A stretch of 64,000 bases of DNA from Bacillus sp. es.036 (GCF_002563635.1 NZ_PDIZ01000001.1:1054001-1118000); one strand, 5' to 3'. Numbered from the stretch's first letter, positions 8,445-18,240 are shown. The notes: generated from the letters alone by a model not told the origin. Numbers and translations: made by a program.

Positions 8445-9386
8445 ATGGGTAAAACCGCTTTTCTATTTCCAGGTCAAGGTTCACAGGCTGTTGGAATGGG
8501 GCAAGAATTTATGGAGGCTTATTCAGTAGCGAAAGATGTATTTACAGAGGCTGATCATCGACTCAACTTTGAGCTAACGAAATTAATCATGAACGGACCT
8601 ATTGAGACGTTAACAAGAACTGAAAACGCTCAGCCTGCGCTTGTAACGACAAGTGTAGCAGTTCTTGAAGCACTCCGAGAAAAAGGGATTACAGCGGATT
8701 ATACGGCAGGTCATAGTCTGGGCGAATATTCAGCTCTAGTTGCTTCAGGAGCGCTTTCGTTTTCAGATGCTGTTTTCGCTGTAAGAAATCGCGGTCTTTA
8801 TATGGAGGAAGCTGTTCCTTCAGGTGAAGGAGCAATGGCAGCAATTATGGGTATGGAACGTGAAGAATTGCAAAAAGTGGTTGATGAAGTTACGGCTTCG
8901 ACCGCAACAGTTCAGCTTGCAAACTTGAACAGTCCTGGGCAAATTGTCATTTCTGGTGCAAAAGCAGGCGTTGAAAAAGCATCTGAAGTTGCTAAAGAAA
9001 ATGGCGCAAGACGTGTCATTCCGCTTCAAGTCAGTGGACCGTTTCATTCAAGCCTTATGAAGCCTGCTGCAGATCAACTATCAGCGATTCTAGATGCGAT
9101 TGAGATTAAAGATGCTTCGATTCCAGTTGTTGCAAATGTCACAGCTGAACCATCCACTTCAGGAAAAGAAATTCAAAAACACTTATTGGAACAAATCTAT
9201 TCCCCTGTACTTTGGGAAGATACAGTGAGAAAGCTAATGGATCTTGGCGTTGATACATTTATCGAGATTGGTCCTGGTAATGTTCTTTCTGGCCTTGTGA
9301 AAAAAGTTAACCGTCGTGCATCCGTTCATGCCGTCGGGACGCCAGATCAGCTCGATCAACTTATTGAAAAGTTAGGGGAGGAATAA
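8445..9386 (+). CDS. fabD: Malonyl-CoA:ACP transacylase
   Basis: FabD loads malonyl onto acyl carrier protein for type II fatty acid synthesis. The 313-residue protein has FPGQGSQAVGMG at the N-terminus, the nucleophile elbow GHSLGEYSA with Ser91, and SGPFHSSLM with the catalytic histidine. It begins two bases after plsX; the ribosome binding site (gaaggagaa) lies in the plsX 3' end. Translational coupling is likely. Confidence 0.96.
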   Translation: MGKTAFLFPGQGSQAVGMGQEFMEAYSVAKDVFTEADHRLNFELTKLIMNGPIETLTRTENAQPALVTTSVAVLEALREKGITADYTAGHSLGEYSALVASGALSFSDAVFAVRNRGLYMEEAVPSGEGAMAAIMGMEREELQKVVDEVTASTATVQLANLNSPGQIVISGAKAGVEKASEVAKENGARRVIPLQVSGPFHSSLMKPAADQLSAILDAIEIKDASIPVVANVTAEPSTSGKEIQKHLLEQIYSPVLWEDTVRKLMDLGVDTFIEIGPGNVLSGLVKKVNRRASVHAVGTPDQLDQLIEKLGEE

Positions 9387-9389
9387 AGA

Positions 9390-10130
9390 ATGGCTGAAAA
9401 TAAAACGGCTCTAGTAACAGGCGCTTCTCGTGGAATTGGACGTGCAATTGCTTTAGAACTTGCGAAAGAAGGCATGAATGTTGCAGTCAACTATGCAGGA
9501 AGTGAAGCGAAAGCAAACAGCGTGGTAGATGAGATTAAGGCAGCTGGCGGCAATGCGATTGCCATTAAAGCGAATGTTGCAAGTATGGACGAAGTTCAGG
9601 GCATGATTAAGGAAGTTGTCTCAACATTCGGTAGCCTTGAAGTGCTTGTGAATAATGCTGGCATTACACGTGATAATCTGATTATGAGAATGAAAGAAGA
9701 AGAGTGGGATGCTGTTATCGACACGAACTTAAAAGGTGTCTTTAACTGCACGAAATCCGTTACTCGTCAAATGATGAAACAGCGCTATGGCCGTATTGTA
9801 AACGTAGCGTCTGTTGTTGGTGTAGCTGGGAATGCTGGACAAGCGAACTATGTAGCAGCGAAAGCAGGCGTGATCGGTTTAACGAAAACAACTGCTAAAG
9901 AACTTGCAAGCCGTAACATTACTGTTAATGCACTTGCACCTGGTTTCATTGAAACAGATATGACAGACGACCTTTCTGATGATGTAAAAAGCGGAATGAA
10001 AGGACAAATCCCACTTGGTCGACTTGGAGCAGCTGTTGACATTGCTAAAGCAACGAAGTTCCTCGTTTCAGATGATGCCAACTACATCACTGGACAAACG
10101 CTTCACATTGATGGCGGCATGATCATGTAA
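9390..10130 (+). CDS. fabG: 3-oxoacyl-ACP reductase FabG
   Basis: FabG is the NADPH-dependent beta-ketoacyl-ACP reductase of fatty acid elongation. The 246-residue short-chain dehydrogenase shows [12 protein letters not shown] for cofactor binding, NNAG, and the catalytic triad Ser141, Tyr154 and Lys158 (YVAAK). It starts three bases after the fabD stop with ggggaggaa upstream. FabD-FabG-AcpP order is conserved in Bacillus. Confidence 0.96.
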   Translation: MAENKTALVTGASRGIGRAIALELAKEGMNVAVNYAGSEAKANSVVDEIKAAGGNAIAIKANVASMDEVQGMIKEVVSTFGSLEVLVNNAGITRDNLIMRMKEEEWDAVIDTNLKGVFNCTKSVTRQMMKQRYGRIVNVASVVGVAGNAGQANYVAAKAGVIGLTKTTAKELASRNITVNALAPGFIETDMTDDLSDDVKSGMKGQIPLGRLGAAVDIAKATKFLVSDDANYITGQTLHIDGGMIM

Positions 10131-10197
10131 CTTTTTTATCAACGTCTAGTTTTTTTGTTTTATATATCCTATAATAGCTTGAGGGGAGGTGAGTCTA

Positions 10198-10431
10198 ATG
10201 GCAGATACACTAGAGCGTGTAACAAAGATTATTGTTGATCGTCTTGGAGTTGAAGAATCTGAGATTAAACCAGAAGCTTCTTTCAAAGACGACCTTGGTG
10301 CCGATTCCCTTGATGTAGTGGAATTAGTCATGGAACTTGAAGATGAGTTTGATCTTGAAATTTCTGATGAAGATGCTGAGAAAATTGTAACAGTTGGCGA
10401 TGTAATTGATTACATAAACAGCCATCAATAA
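10198..10431 (+). CDS. acpP: Acyl carrier protein
   Basis: This 77-residue acidic protein carries fatty acyl chains on a 4'-phosphopantetheine attached to Ser37 in GADSLD. It is very close to B. subtilis AcpA. I chose ATG 10198, seven bases after ggggaggtgag (10183-10191); a GTG at 10189 lies within that ribosome binding site and would add only MSL. The 67 bases before it contain a TATAAT (10170-10175) without a good -35, so extra transcription of acpP alone is possible but not shown. Confidence 0.97.
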   Translation: MADTLERVTKIIVDRLGVEESEIKPEASFKDDLGADSLDVVELVMELEDEFDLEISDEDAEKIVTVGDVIDYINSHQ

Positions 10432-10456
10432 TCTTCGGGTTAACCTGAAGTGATGG

Positions 10457-10484
10457 AATAAGCCCCGCTTGACGGGGTTTTATT
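10457..10484 (+). terminator. Terminator of the fapR-acpP operon
   Basis: AATAAGCCCCG pairs with CGGGGTTTTATT around a five-base loop and supplies its own T run. A second imperfect hairpin (CTTCGGGTTAACCTGAAG) lies just upstream, right after the acpP stop. Confidence 0.85.
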
Positions 10485-10540
10485 CCTGTTAATAAAGCTC
10501 CAGAGTAAAAAGATGATAGTGATCAGTCGTGGAGGTATCT

Positions 10541-11332
10541 ATGTCCAAATCAAAACATTCACCAAAAACGAGAGCCAGACGTTTCAAACCTAAGCATTCA
10601 CGACAACTCGTGGTTGGAGAGGCAATCAAATCGCAATTCACTGCTTTTCAAAAGGAAATTGGTGTATCGTTCGAAAATGAACAACTTCTTTTTCAAGCTT
10701 TTACCCATTCATCCTATGTGAATGAGCATCGACTGCATCCGCAGATGGACAATGAACGTCTTGAATTTCTAGGAGATGCCGTACTTGAGCTTACGATATC
10801 AAGATACTTATATGAAAAGTACCCAAATATGAGTGAAGGCCAGCTAACAAAGCTAAGAGCAGCAATTGTTTGTGAGCCATCGCTTGTTCAATTCGCAAAT
10901 GACATGAATTTTGGACATCTCGTACTTCTTGGTAAGGGAGAAGAGATGACGGGTGGAAGAATGCGCCCGGCACTTCTTGCGGATGTATTTGAGTCGTTCG
11001 TTTGTGCTTTGTATCTTGATCAAGGTCTTGAAGTCGTCTTTGAATTTCTTGAGAAGTTTGTTTATCCGAAAATTAACGCCGGTGCTTTTTCTCATGTGAT
11101 GGATTATAAAAGTCAGCTTCAGGAAGTCATTCAGCGTGAAAGTCTTGGAGTTATTGATTACGTCATTACCGATGAAAAAGGACCCGCACATAACCGAGAG
11201 TTCTCATCGAAAGTTATGTTGAATGGAAATGACCTTGGCGTTGGAGTAGGACGTTCGAAGAAAGAAGCCGAACAAATGGCTGCACAAAAAGCACTTATAA
11301 ATTTAAAAGAACGTAATGAAAAAGAATCCTGA
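10541..11332 (+). CDS. rnc: Ribonuclease III
   Basis: RNase III cuts double-stranded RNA, including rRNA precursors and, in Bacillus, the scRNA of the signal recognition particle. The catalytic signature [13 protein letters not shown] and the DVFES acidic motif are present, followed by a C-terminal dsRNA-binding domain (about residues 185-255, ending [16 protein letters not shown]). The protein is 263 residues with a basic N-terminal extension. The start is ATG 10541, four bases after ggaggt; a GTG at 10529 would add four residues but overlaps that site. The last codons and the stop form part of the terminator stem. Confidence 0.95.
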   Translation: MSKSKHSPKTRARRFKPKHSRQLVVGEAIKSQFTAFQKEIGVSFENEQLLFQAFTHSSYVNEHRLHPQMDNERLEFLGDAVLELTISRYLYEKYPNMSEGQLTKLRAAIVCEPSLVQFANDMNFGHLVLLGKGEEMTGGRMRPALLADVFESFVCALYLDQGLEVVFEFLEKFVYPKINAGAFSHVMDYKSQLQEVIQRESLGVIDYVITDEKGPAHNREFSSKVMLNGNDLGVGVGRSKKEAEQMAAQKALINLKERNEKES

Positions 11333-11350
11333 GCTCAGGATTCTTTTTCA
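11317..11350. terminator. Bidirectional terminator of rnc and yfkK
   Basis: A perfect 34-base palindrome, TGAAAAAGAATCCTGAG (11317-11333) and its complement (11334-11350), spans the rnc stop codon. A and T runs in the arms let it work for both converging genes. Confidence 0.88.
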
Positions 11351-11370
11351 TTAGGAGCTTATTCGACTGT

Positions 11371-11595
11371 TTAAGAAGCGCGCAATTTTCCTAGTTCAGC
11401 TAAAATCGCTTGCATTTCTGCAACGCTAAGCGATTGCTTCTTATTCAGCATGACATAAATTTCATAAATGTCATCATAAGAAGATAAATCGAATGATTCT
11501 GGTTTAATCATGCCTGAATTGATCACTTGCATTTTTTCTTTAATGCTCTCGACCATATACGCCAGGTTTTCTTCTGATTTAATCGTAAGATCCAT
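11371..11595 (-). CDS. yfkK: UPF0435/DUF1128 protein, YfkK-like
   Basis: This 74-residue protein resembles the small YfkK family (UPF0435, DUF1128) known from Bacillus: MDLTIKSEENLAYMVESIKEK, an SSYDDIYEIY segment and the closing MQAILAELGKLR. Its function is unknown. It is mostly helical and has no signal or membrane segment. I chose ATG 11595, preceded by aggtgg; a GTG at 11604 would add three residues. It lies on the minus strand between rnc and smc, where B. subtilis has no gene, so it has been relocated relative to that genome. Naming rests on recalled family sequence. Confidence 0.75.
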   Translation of the reverse strand: MDLTIKSEENLAYMVESIKEKMQVINSGMIKPESFDLSSYDDIYEIYVMLNKKQSLSVAEMQAILAELGKLRAS

Positions 11596-11655
11596 TAGTT
11601 CCACCTGCCTTATTTAATATTCAATGACGACAGATCGCCATGTTATGTACCAATC

Positions 11656-11692
11656 CCTCATGAGTCCAACTTATGTTGTTGGACTCATGAGG
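11656..11692. repeat. 15-bp hairpin between yfkK and smc
   Basis: CCTCATGAGTCCAAC (11656-11670) and its exact complement (11678-11692) enclose a seven-base loop. TTTT follows on the plus strand. On the minus strand it lies in the probable yfkK leader. No plus-strand gene that lacks its own terminator lies just upstream. Confidence 0.75.
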
Positions 11693-11700
11693 TTTTCCTT

Positions 11701-11709
11701 ATTGTAACA
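11701..11709 (-). promoter_or_regulatory. Possible extended -10 promoter of yfkK
   Basis: On the minus strand TGTTACAAT forms an extended -10 element. No good -35 is seen at 17 bases. It would place the 15-bp hairpin inside the transcript leader. Confidence 0.35.
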
Positions 11710-11821
11710 TGTCTTAGCTCAGTATCGTAGAGGTCATTGTTTTATGATAAAATAAGACAGTTAGTGAATTGAAACGTACTTAATTTGCATACATAGATGA
11801 AACAGATGAGGGGGAAAGATG

Positions 11822-14800
11822 ATGTTCCTCAAACGATTAGATGTAGTCGGCTTTAAATCATTTGCCGATCGTATTTCAGTTGAGTTTGTCCCAGGAGTAA
11901 CATCAGTTGTCGGCCCGAACGGCAGCGGTAAAAGTAATATTAATGACGCCATCAGATGGGTGCTTGGTGAGCAATCCGCCAGGTCACTGAGAGGCGCTAA
12001 AATGGAAGATATCATTTTCGCAGGAAGTGATACAAGAAAAGCAGTGAATTTAGCGGAGGTTACGTTAACGCTTGATAATACGAATCAATATCTTCCAATC
12101 GACTATAACGAAGTCAGCGTAACGAGACGCGTTTATCGCTCAGGAGATAGTGAATATCTTTTAAATAACCAGACGTGTCGACTTAAAGATATTATTGAAT
12201 TGTTTATGGACTCAGGTCTTGGGAAAGAATCCTTTTCTATTATTGGACAAGGTAGAATTGAAGAGATACTAAGTAGTAAATCCGAAGAACGCCGTAAAAT
12301 TTTTGAAGAGGCGGCGGGCGTTTTGAAATACAAGACGCGAAAGACGAAAGCAGAAACACGATTAAAGGAAACGGAAGATAACCTTCACCGTGTTGAGGAT
12401 ATTTTATATGAGTTAGAGGATCAAGTAGAACCACTTCGGATGCAGGCATCGATTGCTAAGGATTATTTGCAGAAACGTGAGGACCTTGAAAAGATCGAAG
12501 CAGCGCTTACCGTTCATGAAATTGAAGAATATCACCAGGCTTGGAAGCTAAAGAAAGAAGAGCTTGATTCTTTAAAAGCGAAGGAACTTACGTTAAATGA
12601 CTCGATCACTGTAAAAAAAGAGGCGTTGGCAAGTGCAAGAGAGAAGCTTGACAAATGTGAGCATAACCTAGAAACATACCAACAGCAGCTTCTTGATACG
12701 AGTGAAGAGCTAGAGAAACTTGAAGGAAAGAAAGAAGTTCTAAAAGAACGGAAGAAAAATGCGCATCAAAACCGGTCGAACCTTGAAGAGCGGATGACGT
12801 TTTTACAAGAGAAAAAGCGGTACTATGAAAAAGAAATTGAGCATCACCGCAGTCGATTTGATCAGCAGAAAAAAGAATTAGGTCAATTAAAGTCTAGTTT
12901 GAAGAAAGAAACAGAACTTCTATCTGATATCGAACAAGACATTGAGCAAGAGCTTGATCGCATGAAGTCTGATTACTTTGAACTGCTTAATGAGCAGGCG
13001 TCCATACGGAACGAAAATCGTTATCTTCAAGACCAGCTTTCGATACTTAGTCAGCGTAAAGATCGGCTTGATGGAGATAATCATAAATATATTGAAGAGC
13101 GAAGCGCTGTTGACGAAAAGAAAGCAGAACGCTCAGCCAAGTTAGCTCAGTCAAAACAAGAACTTGAAGCTCACGTCTCACGCTTCTACAAAAGCAAACA
13201 TGATGTAGAAGAGAAAAAGAAAGCACTTGGTGAGAAAGAATCAAAGCTCTATCAAGCTTATCAATATATTCAACAATACAAATCAAAGAAAGAAATGTTA
13301 GAAGAAATGCAGGACGATTATGCCGGGTTCTTTCAGGGCGTAAAAGAAGTGCTTAAAGCCCGCGAAGACCTTTCAGGTATTGAAGGAGCGGTAGCTGAAC
13401 TCATTACCGTACCTAAAGAAGTGGAAACAGCACTTGAAACAGCCCTTGGAGGAGCTATGCAAAACGTCGTCGTCCAAGATGAGGCTTCGGGTAGACAGGC
13501 AATCACTTATTTGAAAAAGAACCGCTTCGGACGAGCCACTTTTCTTCCATTGTCAGTCGTGAAGTCACGAAAGATATCAAGCTATGATTTAGAACGCGTA
13601 AAACAAAACGAGGCATTCGTAGGCGTTGCTTCTGACCTCATCACGTTTGATTCAAAGTATCAGACAATAATGGAAAATTTATTAGGCTCTGTTCTTGTTG
13701 CCAAAGAACTAAAAGGTGCGAATGAACTTGCAAAAATCATGCAGTACCGAACACGGATCGTTACGCTAGAGGGAGACGTTGTGAATCCTGGCGGCTCCAT
13801 GAGTGGAGGAAGTGTGAAGCAGAAATCCTCATCACTATTAAGCCGTCAACGTGATCTTGAAATTCTGATCAAAAAACTTGAGGACATGCAGGAAAAGACG
13901 ACGGGTGTCGAGCAAGAGATCAAGAAGGATAAAGTCGCTTTAGCTGATCTAGAAGAAAAGCTAGATGAGATGCGCGAACGTGGCGAAAATCTAAGACTTG
14001 AAGAGCAGTCTCTCTTAGGAGACTTACGAGCGATCGAGGGAGATGAACGTAATTCGAATGAACGTCTTCAGCTATACGATCGTGAGAAAAAAGCGATTGA
14101 AGAAGAGATTGAAACGCATCATAAGCGCCATATCTACCTTACAGAAAGACTCGAAACGATTACGAAACAAGCAGCAACACTTGAAAGTAAAATTGATAAC
14201 TTAACTGCGAAGAAACAAACTCAGCAAACGTCTCGTGAATCAATTCAAACCGAGATTACTGAGCTGAAAGTAAAAGTGGCTGAGCACCAGCAATCATTCC
14301 AAAATCAAAAAGAAACGCTTGATCGTTTAACAACAGAACAGAATGAGACGAATACACAGTTGGCTGAAACAACAGAAGAATTCACCCTATTATCTGAAGC
14401 GATGTCTTCAAATTCTAACGGAGAAGAGAAACTGGACCAAAACATTGTCTCATTCCGCTCTGAGAAAGATAAATTGCTTGAGACGCTTCAAAATGAGAGA
14501 GAAGCAAAGCTTTCACTGCAACAAGAGATTGAAACAATTAGTACAAAGCTGGATTCTCTAGTCGCAGAGGACAAGCAGCTCTCAGGATTAATGCAGGCTG
14601 TTGAAGTTAGCATTAATCGTTTGGACGTTGAACTCGAGAACAGATTGGCGATTTTAAGTGAGGAATACGAGTTAACCTATGAGGCAGCGAAGGAAAAACA
14701 TGTTCTTTCCCTTGAACCTGAAGATGCAAGGCGAAAGCTAAAGCTCATTAAATTAGAAATTGATGAGCTAGGAACCGTGAACCTTGGCGCAATTGATGAA

Positions 14801-15385
14801 TACGATCGCGTCAATGAGCGCTATACGTTCCTTAGTGAACAGCAAGCGGATCTTCTTCAGGCAAAAGAAACGCTTTATGCGGTTATTGAAGAAATGGATC
14901 AGGAAATGAAGAAACGGTTTGAAGAGACGTTTACGAAAATACGTGCGCAGTTCCAAATCGTTTTTAAAGAATTATTTGGTGGAGGAAAGGCAGACCTTGT
15001 TCTCACCGATCCAGATAATCTTCTTTCTACAGGCGTGGATATTCTGGCCCAGCCACCGGGGAAAAAATTGCAGCATCTTGCTCTTCTTTCGGGAGGAGAG
15101 AGGGCATTTACTGCCATTGCGCTTCTATTTTCAATTTTAAAAGTTCGTCCAGTCCCATTCTGTGTACTTGATGAGGTGGAAGCCGCATTAGATGATGCGA
15201 ATGTGGGTCGTTTTGCTAAGTACCTGAAGCAATTTAGTGAAAAAACCCAGTTTATTGTTATTACCCATAGAAAGGGTACAATGGAAGAGTCGGATGTGCT
15301 TTATGGCGTAACGATGCAGGAGTCAGGTGTGTCTCGACTCGTTTCCGTAAGGCTTGAAGAATCGAAGCAATTAATATCGCAATAA
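11822..15385 (+). CDS. smc: Chromosome segregation protein SMC
   Basis: SMC is the ATPase that, with ScpA and ScpB, compacts and separates chromosomes. The 1187 residues show the classic order: N-terminal head with Walker A GPNGSGKS (31-38), a long coiled coil, a hinge near 510-680 with GGSMSGG, the second coiled coil, then the C-terminal head with the LSGGERAF signature and the Walker B LDEVEAALDD. ATG 11822 gives the MFLKRLDVVGFKSF start seen in B. subtilis and a seven-base spacing from gaggggg; ATG 11819 just upstream is also possible. FtsY follows after 18 bases. Confidence 0.97.
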   Translation: MFLKRLDVVGFKSFADRISVEFVPGVTSVVGPNGSGKSNINDAIRWVLGEQSARSLRGAKMEDIIFAGSDTRKAVNLAEVTLTLDNTNQYLPIDYNEVSVTRRVYRSGDSEYLLNNQTCRLKDIIELFMDSGLGKESFSIIGQGRIEEILSSKSEERRKIFEEAAGVLKYKTRKTKAETRLKETEDNLHRVEDILYELEDQVEPLRMQASIAKDYLQKREDLEKIEAALTVHEIEEYHQAWKLKKEELDSLKAKELTLNDSITVKKEALASAREKLDKCEHNLETYQQQLLDTSEELEKLEGKKEVLKERKKNAHQNRSNLEERMTFLQEKKRYYEKEIEHHRSRFDQQKKELGQLKSSLKKETELLSDIEQDIEQELDRMKSDYFELLNEQASIRNENRYLQDQLSILSQRKDRLDGDNHKYIEERSAVDEKKAERSAKLAQSKQELEAHVSRFYKSKHDVEEKKKALGEKESKLYQAYQYIQQYKSKKEMLEEMQDDYAGFFQGVKEVLKAREDLSGIEGAVAELITVPKEVETALETALGGAMQNVVVQDEASGRQAITYLKKNRFGRATFLPLSVVKSRKISSYDLERVKQNEAFVGVASDLITFDSKYQTIMENLLGSVLVAKELKGANELAKIMQYRTRIVTLEGDVVNPGGSMSGGSVKQKSSSLLSRQRDLEILIKKLEDMQEKTTGVEQEIKKDKVALADLEEKLDEMRERGENLRLEEQSLLGDLRAIEGDERNSNERLQLYDREKKAIEEEIETHHKRHIYLTERLETITKQAATLESKIDNLTAKKQTQQTSRESIQTEITELKVKVAEHQQSFQNQKETLDRLTTEQNETNTQLAETTEEFTLLSEAMSSNSNGEEKLDQNIVSFRSEKDKLLETLQNEREAKLSLQQEIETISTKLDSLVAEDKQLSGLMQAVEVSINRLDVELENRLAILSEEYELTYEAAKEKHVLSLEPEDARRKLKLIKLEIDELGTVNLGAIDEYDRVNERYTFLSEQQADLLQAKETLYAVIEEMDQEMKKRFEETFTKIRAQFQIVFKELFGGGKADLVLTDPDNLLSTGVDILAQPPGKKLQHLALLSGGERAFTAIALLFSILKVRPVPFCVLDEVEAALDDANVGRFAKYLKQFSEKTQFIVITHRKGTMEESDVLYGVTMQESGVSRLVSVRLEESKQLISQ

Positions 15386-15403
15386 CAAGTAGGGGGATGC
15401 AAA

Positions 15404-16399
15404 GTGAGTTTTTTTAAAAAGTTAAAAGATAAGTTCACGACACAATCAGATGATGTAACAGGGAAATTTAAAGACGGACTCGAGAAAACAAGAACGTCTT
15501 TCTCTACAAAAATGAACAATCTCGTAAAAAACTATCGGAAAGTAGACGAGGAGTTCTTCGAAGAATTAGAGGAGCTTCTCATTAGTGCTGACGTTGGTGT
15601 AGCAACGGTAATGGACCTCATTGACGTTTTAAAGGATGAAGCAAGAACGCGCAATATTAAAGATACAAAAGAACTTCAGAGTGTCATTTCAGAAAAATTA
15701 GCGGAGCTTCTCCATAAATCTGACGAAGATGGTTCACTTAATATCCAAGAAGAGGGGCTAACGGTCTTCTTATTCGTTGGGGTTAATGGGGTTGGTAAGA
15801 CAACGACAATCGGTAAGCTTGCGCATAAGTTTAAGCAAGAAGGCAAGAAAGTTGTTCTCGCAGCAGGAGATACATTCCGAGCAGGTGCCATTGAACAGCT
15901 GGATGTATGGGGAGAAAGAGCTGGCGTAGATGTAATCAAGCATCAAGCTGGCTCAGATCCAGCGGCAGTTGTTTTTGATGCAGTACAATCTGCTAAATCA
16001 CGTAACGCAGATATATTGCTTTGTGATACAGCTGGGCGCCTTCAGAACAAAGTAAACCTTATGAACGAGCTAGAAAAAGTAAAGCGCGTTATTCAACGTG
16101 AAGTACCATCTGGTCCACATGAGGTGATTCTTGTTCTTGATGCAACAACAGGTCAAAATGCGATGAGTCAGGCGAAACAATTTGGGCAATCAACGGACGT
16201 GTCTGGCATTGCGTTAACTAAACTCGATGGAACAGCTAAAGGTGGCATTGTGCTGGCCATTCGACATGAACTTGATATCCCTGTTAAACTCGTAGGGCTT
16301 GGTGAGAAGATGGATGATTTACAGGAATTTGATCCGGACACATTTGTGTATGGATTATTCTCTTCGATCATTGAAGAAGAGGAAGAAAACGAAGAATAA
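15404..16399 (+). CDS. ftsY: Signal recognition particle receptor FtsY
   Basis: FtsY is the membrane-associated GTPase receptor for the signal recognition particle. The 331-residue protein has a short charged N-terminal part, an N domain of helices, and the G domain with GVNGVGKTTT (126-135), DTAGRLQNK and TKLDGTAKGG. It starts at GTG after taggggga. It is probably co-transcribed with smc, as in B. subtilis. The acidic tail (EEEEENEE) is typical. No strong terminator follows. Confidence 0.96.
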   Translation: MSFFKKLKDKFTTQSDDVTGKFKDGLEKTRTSFSTKMNNLVKNYRKVDEEFFEELEELLISADVGVATVMDLIDVLKDEARTRNIKDTKELQSVISEKLAELLHKSDEDGSLNIQEEGLTVFLFVGVNGVGKTTTIGKLAHKFKQEGKKVVLAAGDTFRAGAIEQLDVWGERAGVDVIKHQAGSDPAAVVFDAVQSAKSRNADILLCDTAGRLQNKVNLMNELEKVKRVIQREVPSGPHEVILVLDATTGQNAMSQAKQFGQSTDVSGIALTKLDGTAKGGIVLAIRHELDIPVKLVGLGEKMDDLQEFDPDTFVYGLFSSIIEEEEENEE

Positions 16400-16429
16400 A
16401 ATCTTCGTAAATTGTGTTAAGAAAAAATC

Positions 16430-16458
16430 TTGACAAATAAAATGACGCATAGTAATAT
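16430..16458 (+). promoter_or_regulatory. Sigma-A promoter of ylxM-ffh
   Basis: A consensus TTGACA (16430-16435) is followed after 17 bases by TAATAT (16453-16458). An overlapping TATAAT lies at 16456-16461. The leader contains a short TAAAGGT-gatt-ACCTTA hairpin. Confidence 0.82.
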
Positions 16459-16500
16459 AATTAACGTAAAGGTGATTACCTTAACAAGGGGCTGTTAACA

Positions 16501-16830
16501 ATGCTAGAGAAAACGATGAGAATCAACTCGTTATTCGACTTTTATCAGTCGCTTTTAACACCGAAACAGCGTAATTATATGGCATTGTATTACCTTGATG
16601 ATTATTCATTAGGTGAAATCGCAGAAGAATTTCAAGTTAGCCGTCAGGCTGTCTATGATAACATTAAGCGAACAGAACAAATGATAGAAGAATATGAAGC
16701 AAAACTGTTGCTATTCGAGCGATACATCAAAAGACAGGAGCTGTTAGAAAAGCTCAAGGAAGCGATCATGAGTGAGAATGAAAACTCGAAGGCGCTGTCG
16801 TTGATAACATCTCTTGAAAAACTGGATTAG
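16501..16830 (+). CDS. ylxM: SRP-associated helix-turn-helix protein YlxM
   Basis: This 109-residue UPF0122 protein resembles a sigma-factor region 4: [39 protein letters not shown] is a helix-turn-helix. YlxM homologues have been reported to bind the signal recognition particle and modulate Ffh/FtsY GTPase activity rather than to act as a classical regulator. It lies 12 bases before ffh under its own promoter, which supports that link. Confidence 0.9.
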   Translation: MLEKTMRINSLFDFYQSLLTPKQRNYMALYYLDDYSLGEIAEEFQVSRQAVYDNIKRTEQMIEEYEAKLLLFERYIKRQELLEKLKEAIMSENENSKALSLITSLEKLD

Positions 16831-16842
16831 GAGGCGGCGAAC

Positions 16843-18192
16843 ATGGCATTTGAAGGGTTAGCCGACCGACTGCAAGACACCCTGCAGAAGATACGCGGTA
16901 AAGGGAAAGTAACGGAAGCTGACGTAAAAGAAATGATGCGTGAAGTAAGGTTAGCCTTGCTTGAAGCGGACGTTAACTTTAAAGTCGTAAAACAGTTTAT
17001 CAACAAGGTCAAAGAGCGCGCCGTTGGACAGGAAGTTATGAAAAGCCTGACCCCAGGGCAGCAGGTCATTAAAGTCGTTAATGAAGAGCTGACAGCGCTT
17101 ATGGGTGGAGAACAGAGTAAGATTGCTGTTTCAAACCGCCCACCGACTGTGATTATGATGGCCGGTCTACAGGGTGCGGGTAAGACGACAACTGTCGGTA
17201 AGCTTGCAAACCATTTACGTAAAAATCATAACCGTAAACCACTTTTAGTAGCGGCGGATATTTACCGCCCTGCAGCGATTAACCAGCTTGAAACACTCGG
17301 TAAACAGCTTAGTATGCCGGTCTTCTCGATGGGTGATCAAGTGAGTCCGGTAGAAATTGCTACCAAAGCAATTGAAAAAGCAAAAGAAGAACATCTGGAC
17401 TATGTCATTATTGACACGGCCGGCCGCTTGCATATTGATGAAAATCTAATGCAGGAGCTAAAAGATGTGAAAGAAGCTGTTACGCCTGATGAAATCTTCC
17501 TAGTGGTTGATTCCATGACAGGACAAGACGCTGTGAATGTAGCTGAAAGCTTTAATGATGCCCTTGATATTACAGGTGTCGTTCTAACAAAGCTTGATGG
17601 TGACACGCGCGGTGGTGCTGCACTGTCGATCAAGTCTGTAACAGATAAACCGATCAAGTTCGCAGGTATGGGTGAAAAACTTGATGCACTAGAACCGTTT
17701 CATCCCGAGAGAATGGCTTCGCGAATTCTTGGCATGGGTGACGTGCTAACGCTCATTGAAAAAGCCCAGACTTCTGTTGATGAAGACAAAGCGAAAGAGC
17801 TTGAGAAAAAGATGCGAACGATGAGTTTTACGTTTGATGATTTCCTTGATCAACTTGGTCAGGTTCGAAGCATGGGACCGCTTGATGAATTGATGGACAT
17901 GATTCCTGGTATGAATAAAAAAGCCATGAAAAATGTAAGTGTTGATGAAAAACAGATTGGCCGGGTTGAAGCCATTATTCAGTCAATGACAACACGTGAA
18001 AAAGAAGAACCAGATATTATCAATGCGAGTCGCAAAAAGCGAATTGCCGTCGGAAGTGGTACGTCTGTTCAAGATGTCAATCGTCTCTTGAAGCAATTTG
18101 ATGAGATGAAGAAGATGATGAAGCAGATGACCAATATGTCTAAAGGCGGTAAGAAAAAAGGCAAGGGCATGAATTTCCCATTCATGCAATAA
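16843..18192 (+). CDS. ffh: Signal recognition particle GTPase Ffh
   Basis: Ffh binds the 4.5S/6S-type SRP RNA and signal sequences of nascent chains. The 449 residues comprise the N domain, the G domain with GLQGAGKTT starting at 108, DTAGRLHID and TKLDGDTRGGA, and the methionine-rich M domain ending in MMKQMTNMSKGGKKKGKGMNF. Expected length and motifs are complete. Ribosome binding site ggaggcg precedes the ATG. Confidence 0.97.
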   Translation: MAFEGLADRLQDTLQKIRGKGKVTEADVKEMMREVRLALLEADVNFKVVKQFINKVKERAVGQEVMKSLTPGQQVIKVVNEELTALMGGEQSKIAVSNRPPTVIMMAGLQGAGKTTTVGKLANHLRKNHNRKPLLVAADIYRPAAINQLETLGKQLSMPVFSMGDQVSPVEIATKAIEKAKEEHLDYVIIDTAGRLHIDENLMQELKDVKEAVTPDEIFLVVDSMTGQDAVNVAESFNDALDITGVVLTKLDGDTRGGAALSIKSVTDKPIKFAGMGEKLDALEPFHPERMASRILGMGDVLTLIEKAQTSVDEDKAKELEKKMRTMSFTFDDFLDQLGQVRSMGPLDELMDMIPGMNKKAMKNVSVDEKQIGRVEAIIQSMTTREKEEPDIINASRKKRIAVGSGTSVQDVNRLLKQFDEMKKMMKQMTNMSKGGKKKGKGMNFPFMQ

Positions 18193-18211
18193 AAATGAAG
18201 TAAATTTTCTC

Positions 18212-18240
18212 TTTACAAGAGTATAAATTTATGATATTAT
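18212..18240 (+). promoter_or_regulatory. Sigma-A promoter of rpsP
   Basis: TTTACA (18212-18217) and TATTAT (18235-18240) are 17 bases apart, with an extended -10 TG at 18232-18233. Confidence 0.82.

Noticed and set aside
11700-11821. A sigma-A promoter for smc
   Set aside because: TTGTAA, TTGTTT and TTGAAA occur, but none has a good -10 at 16-18 bases, so no call was made.
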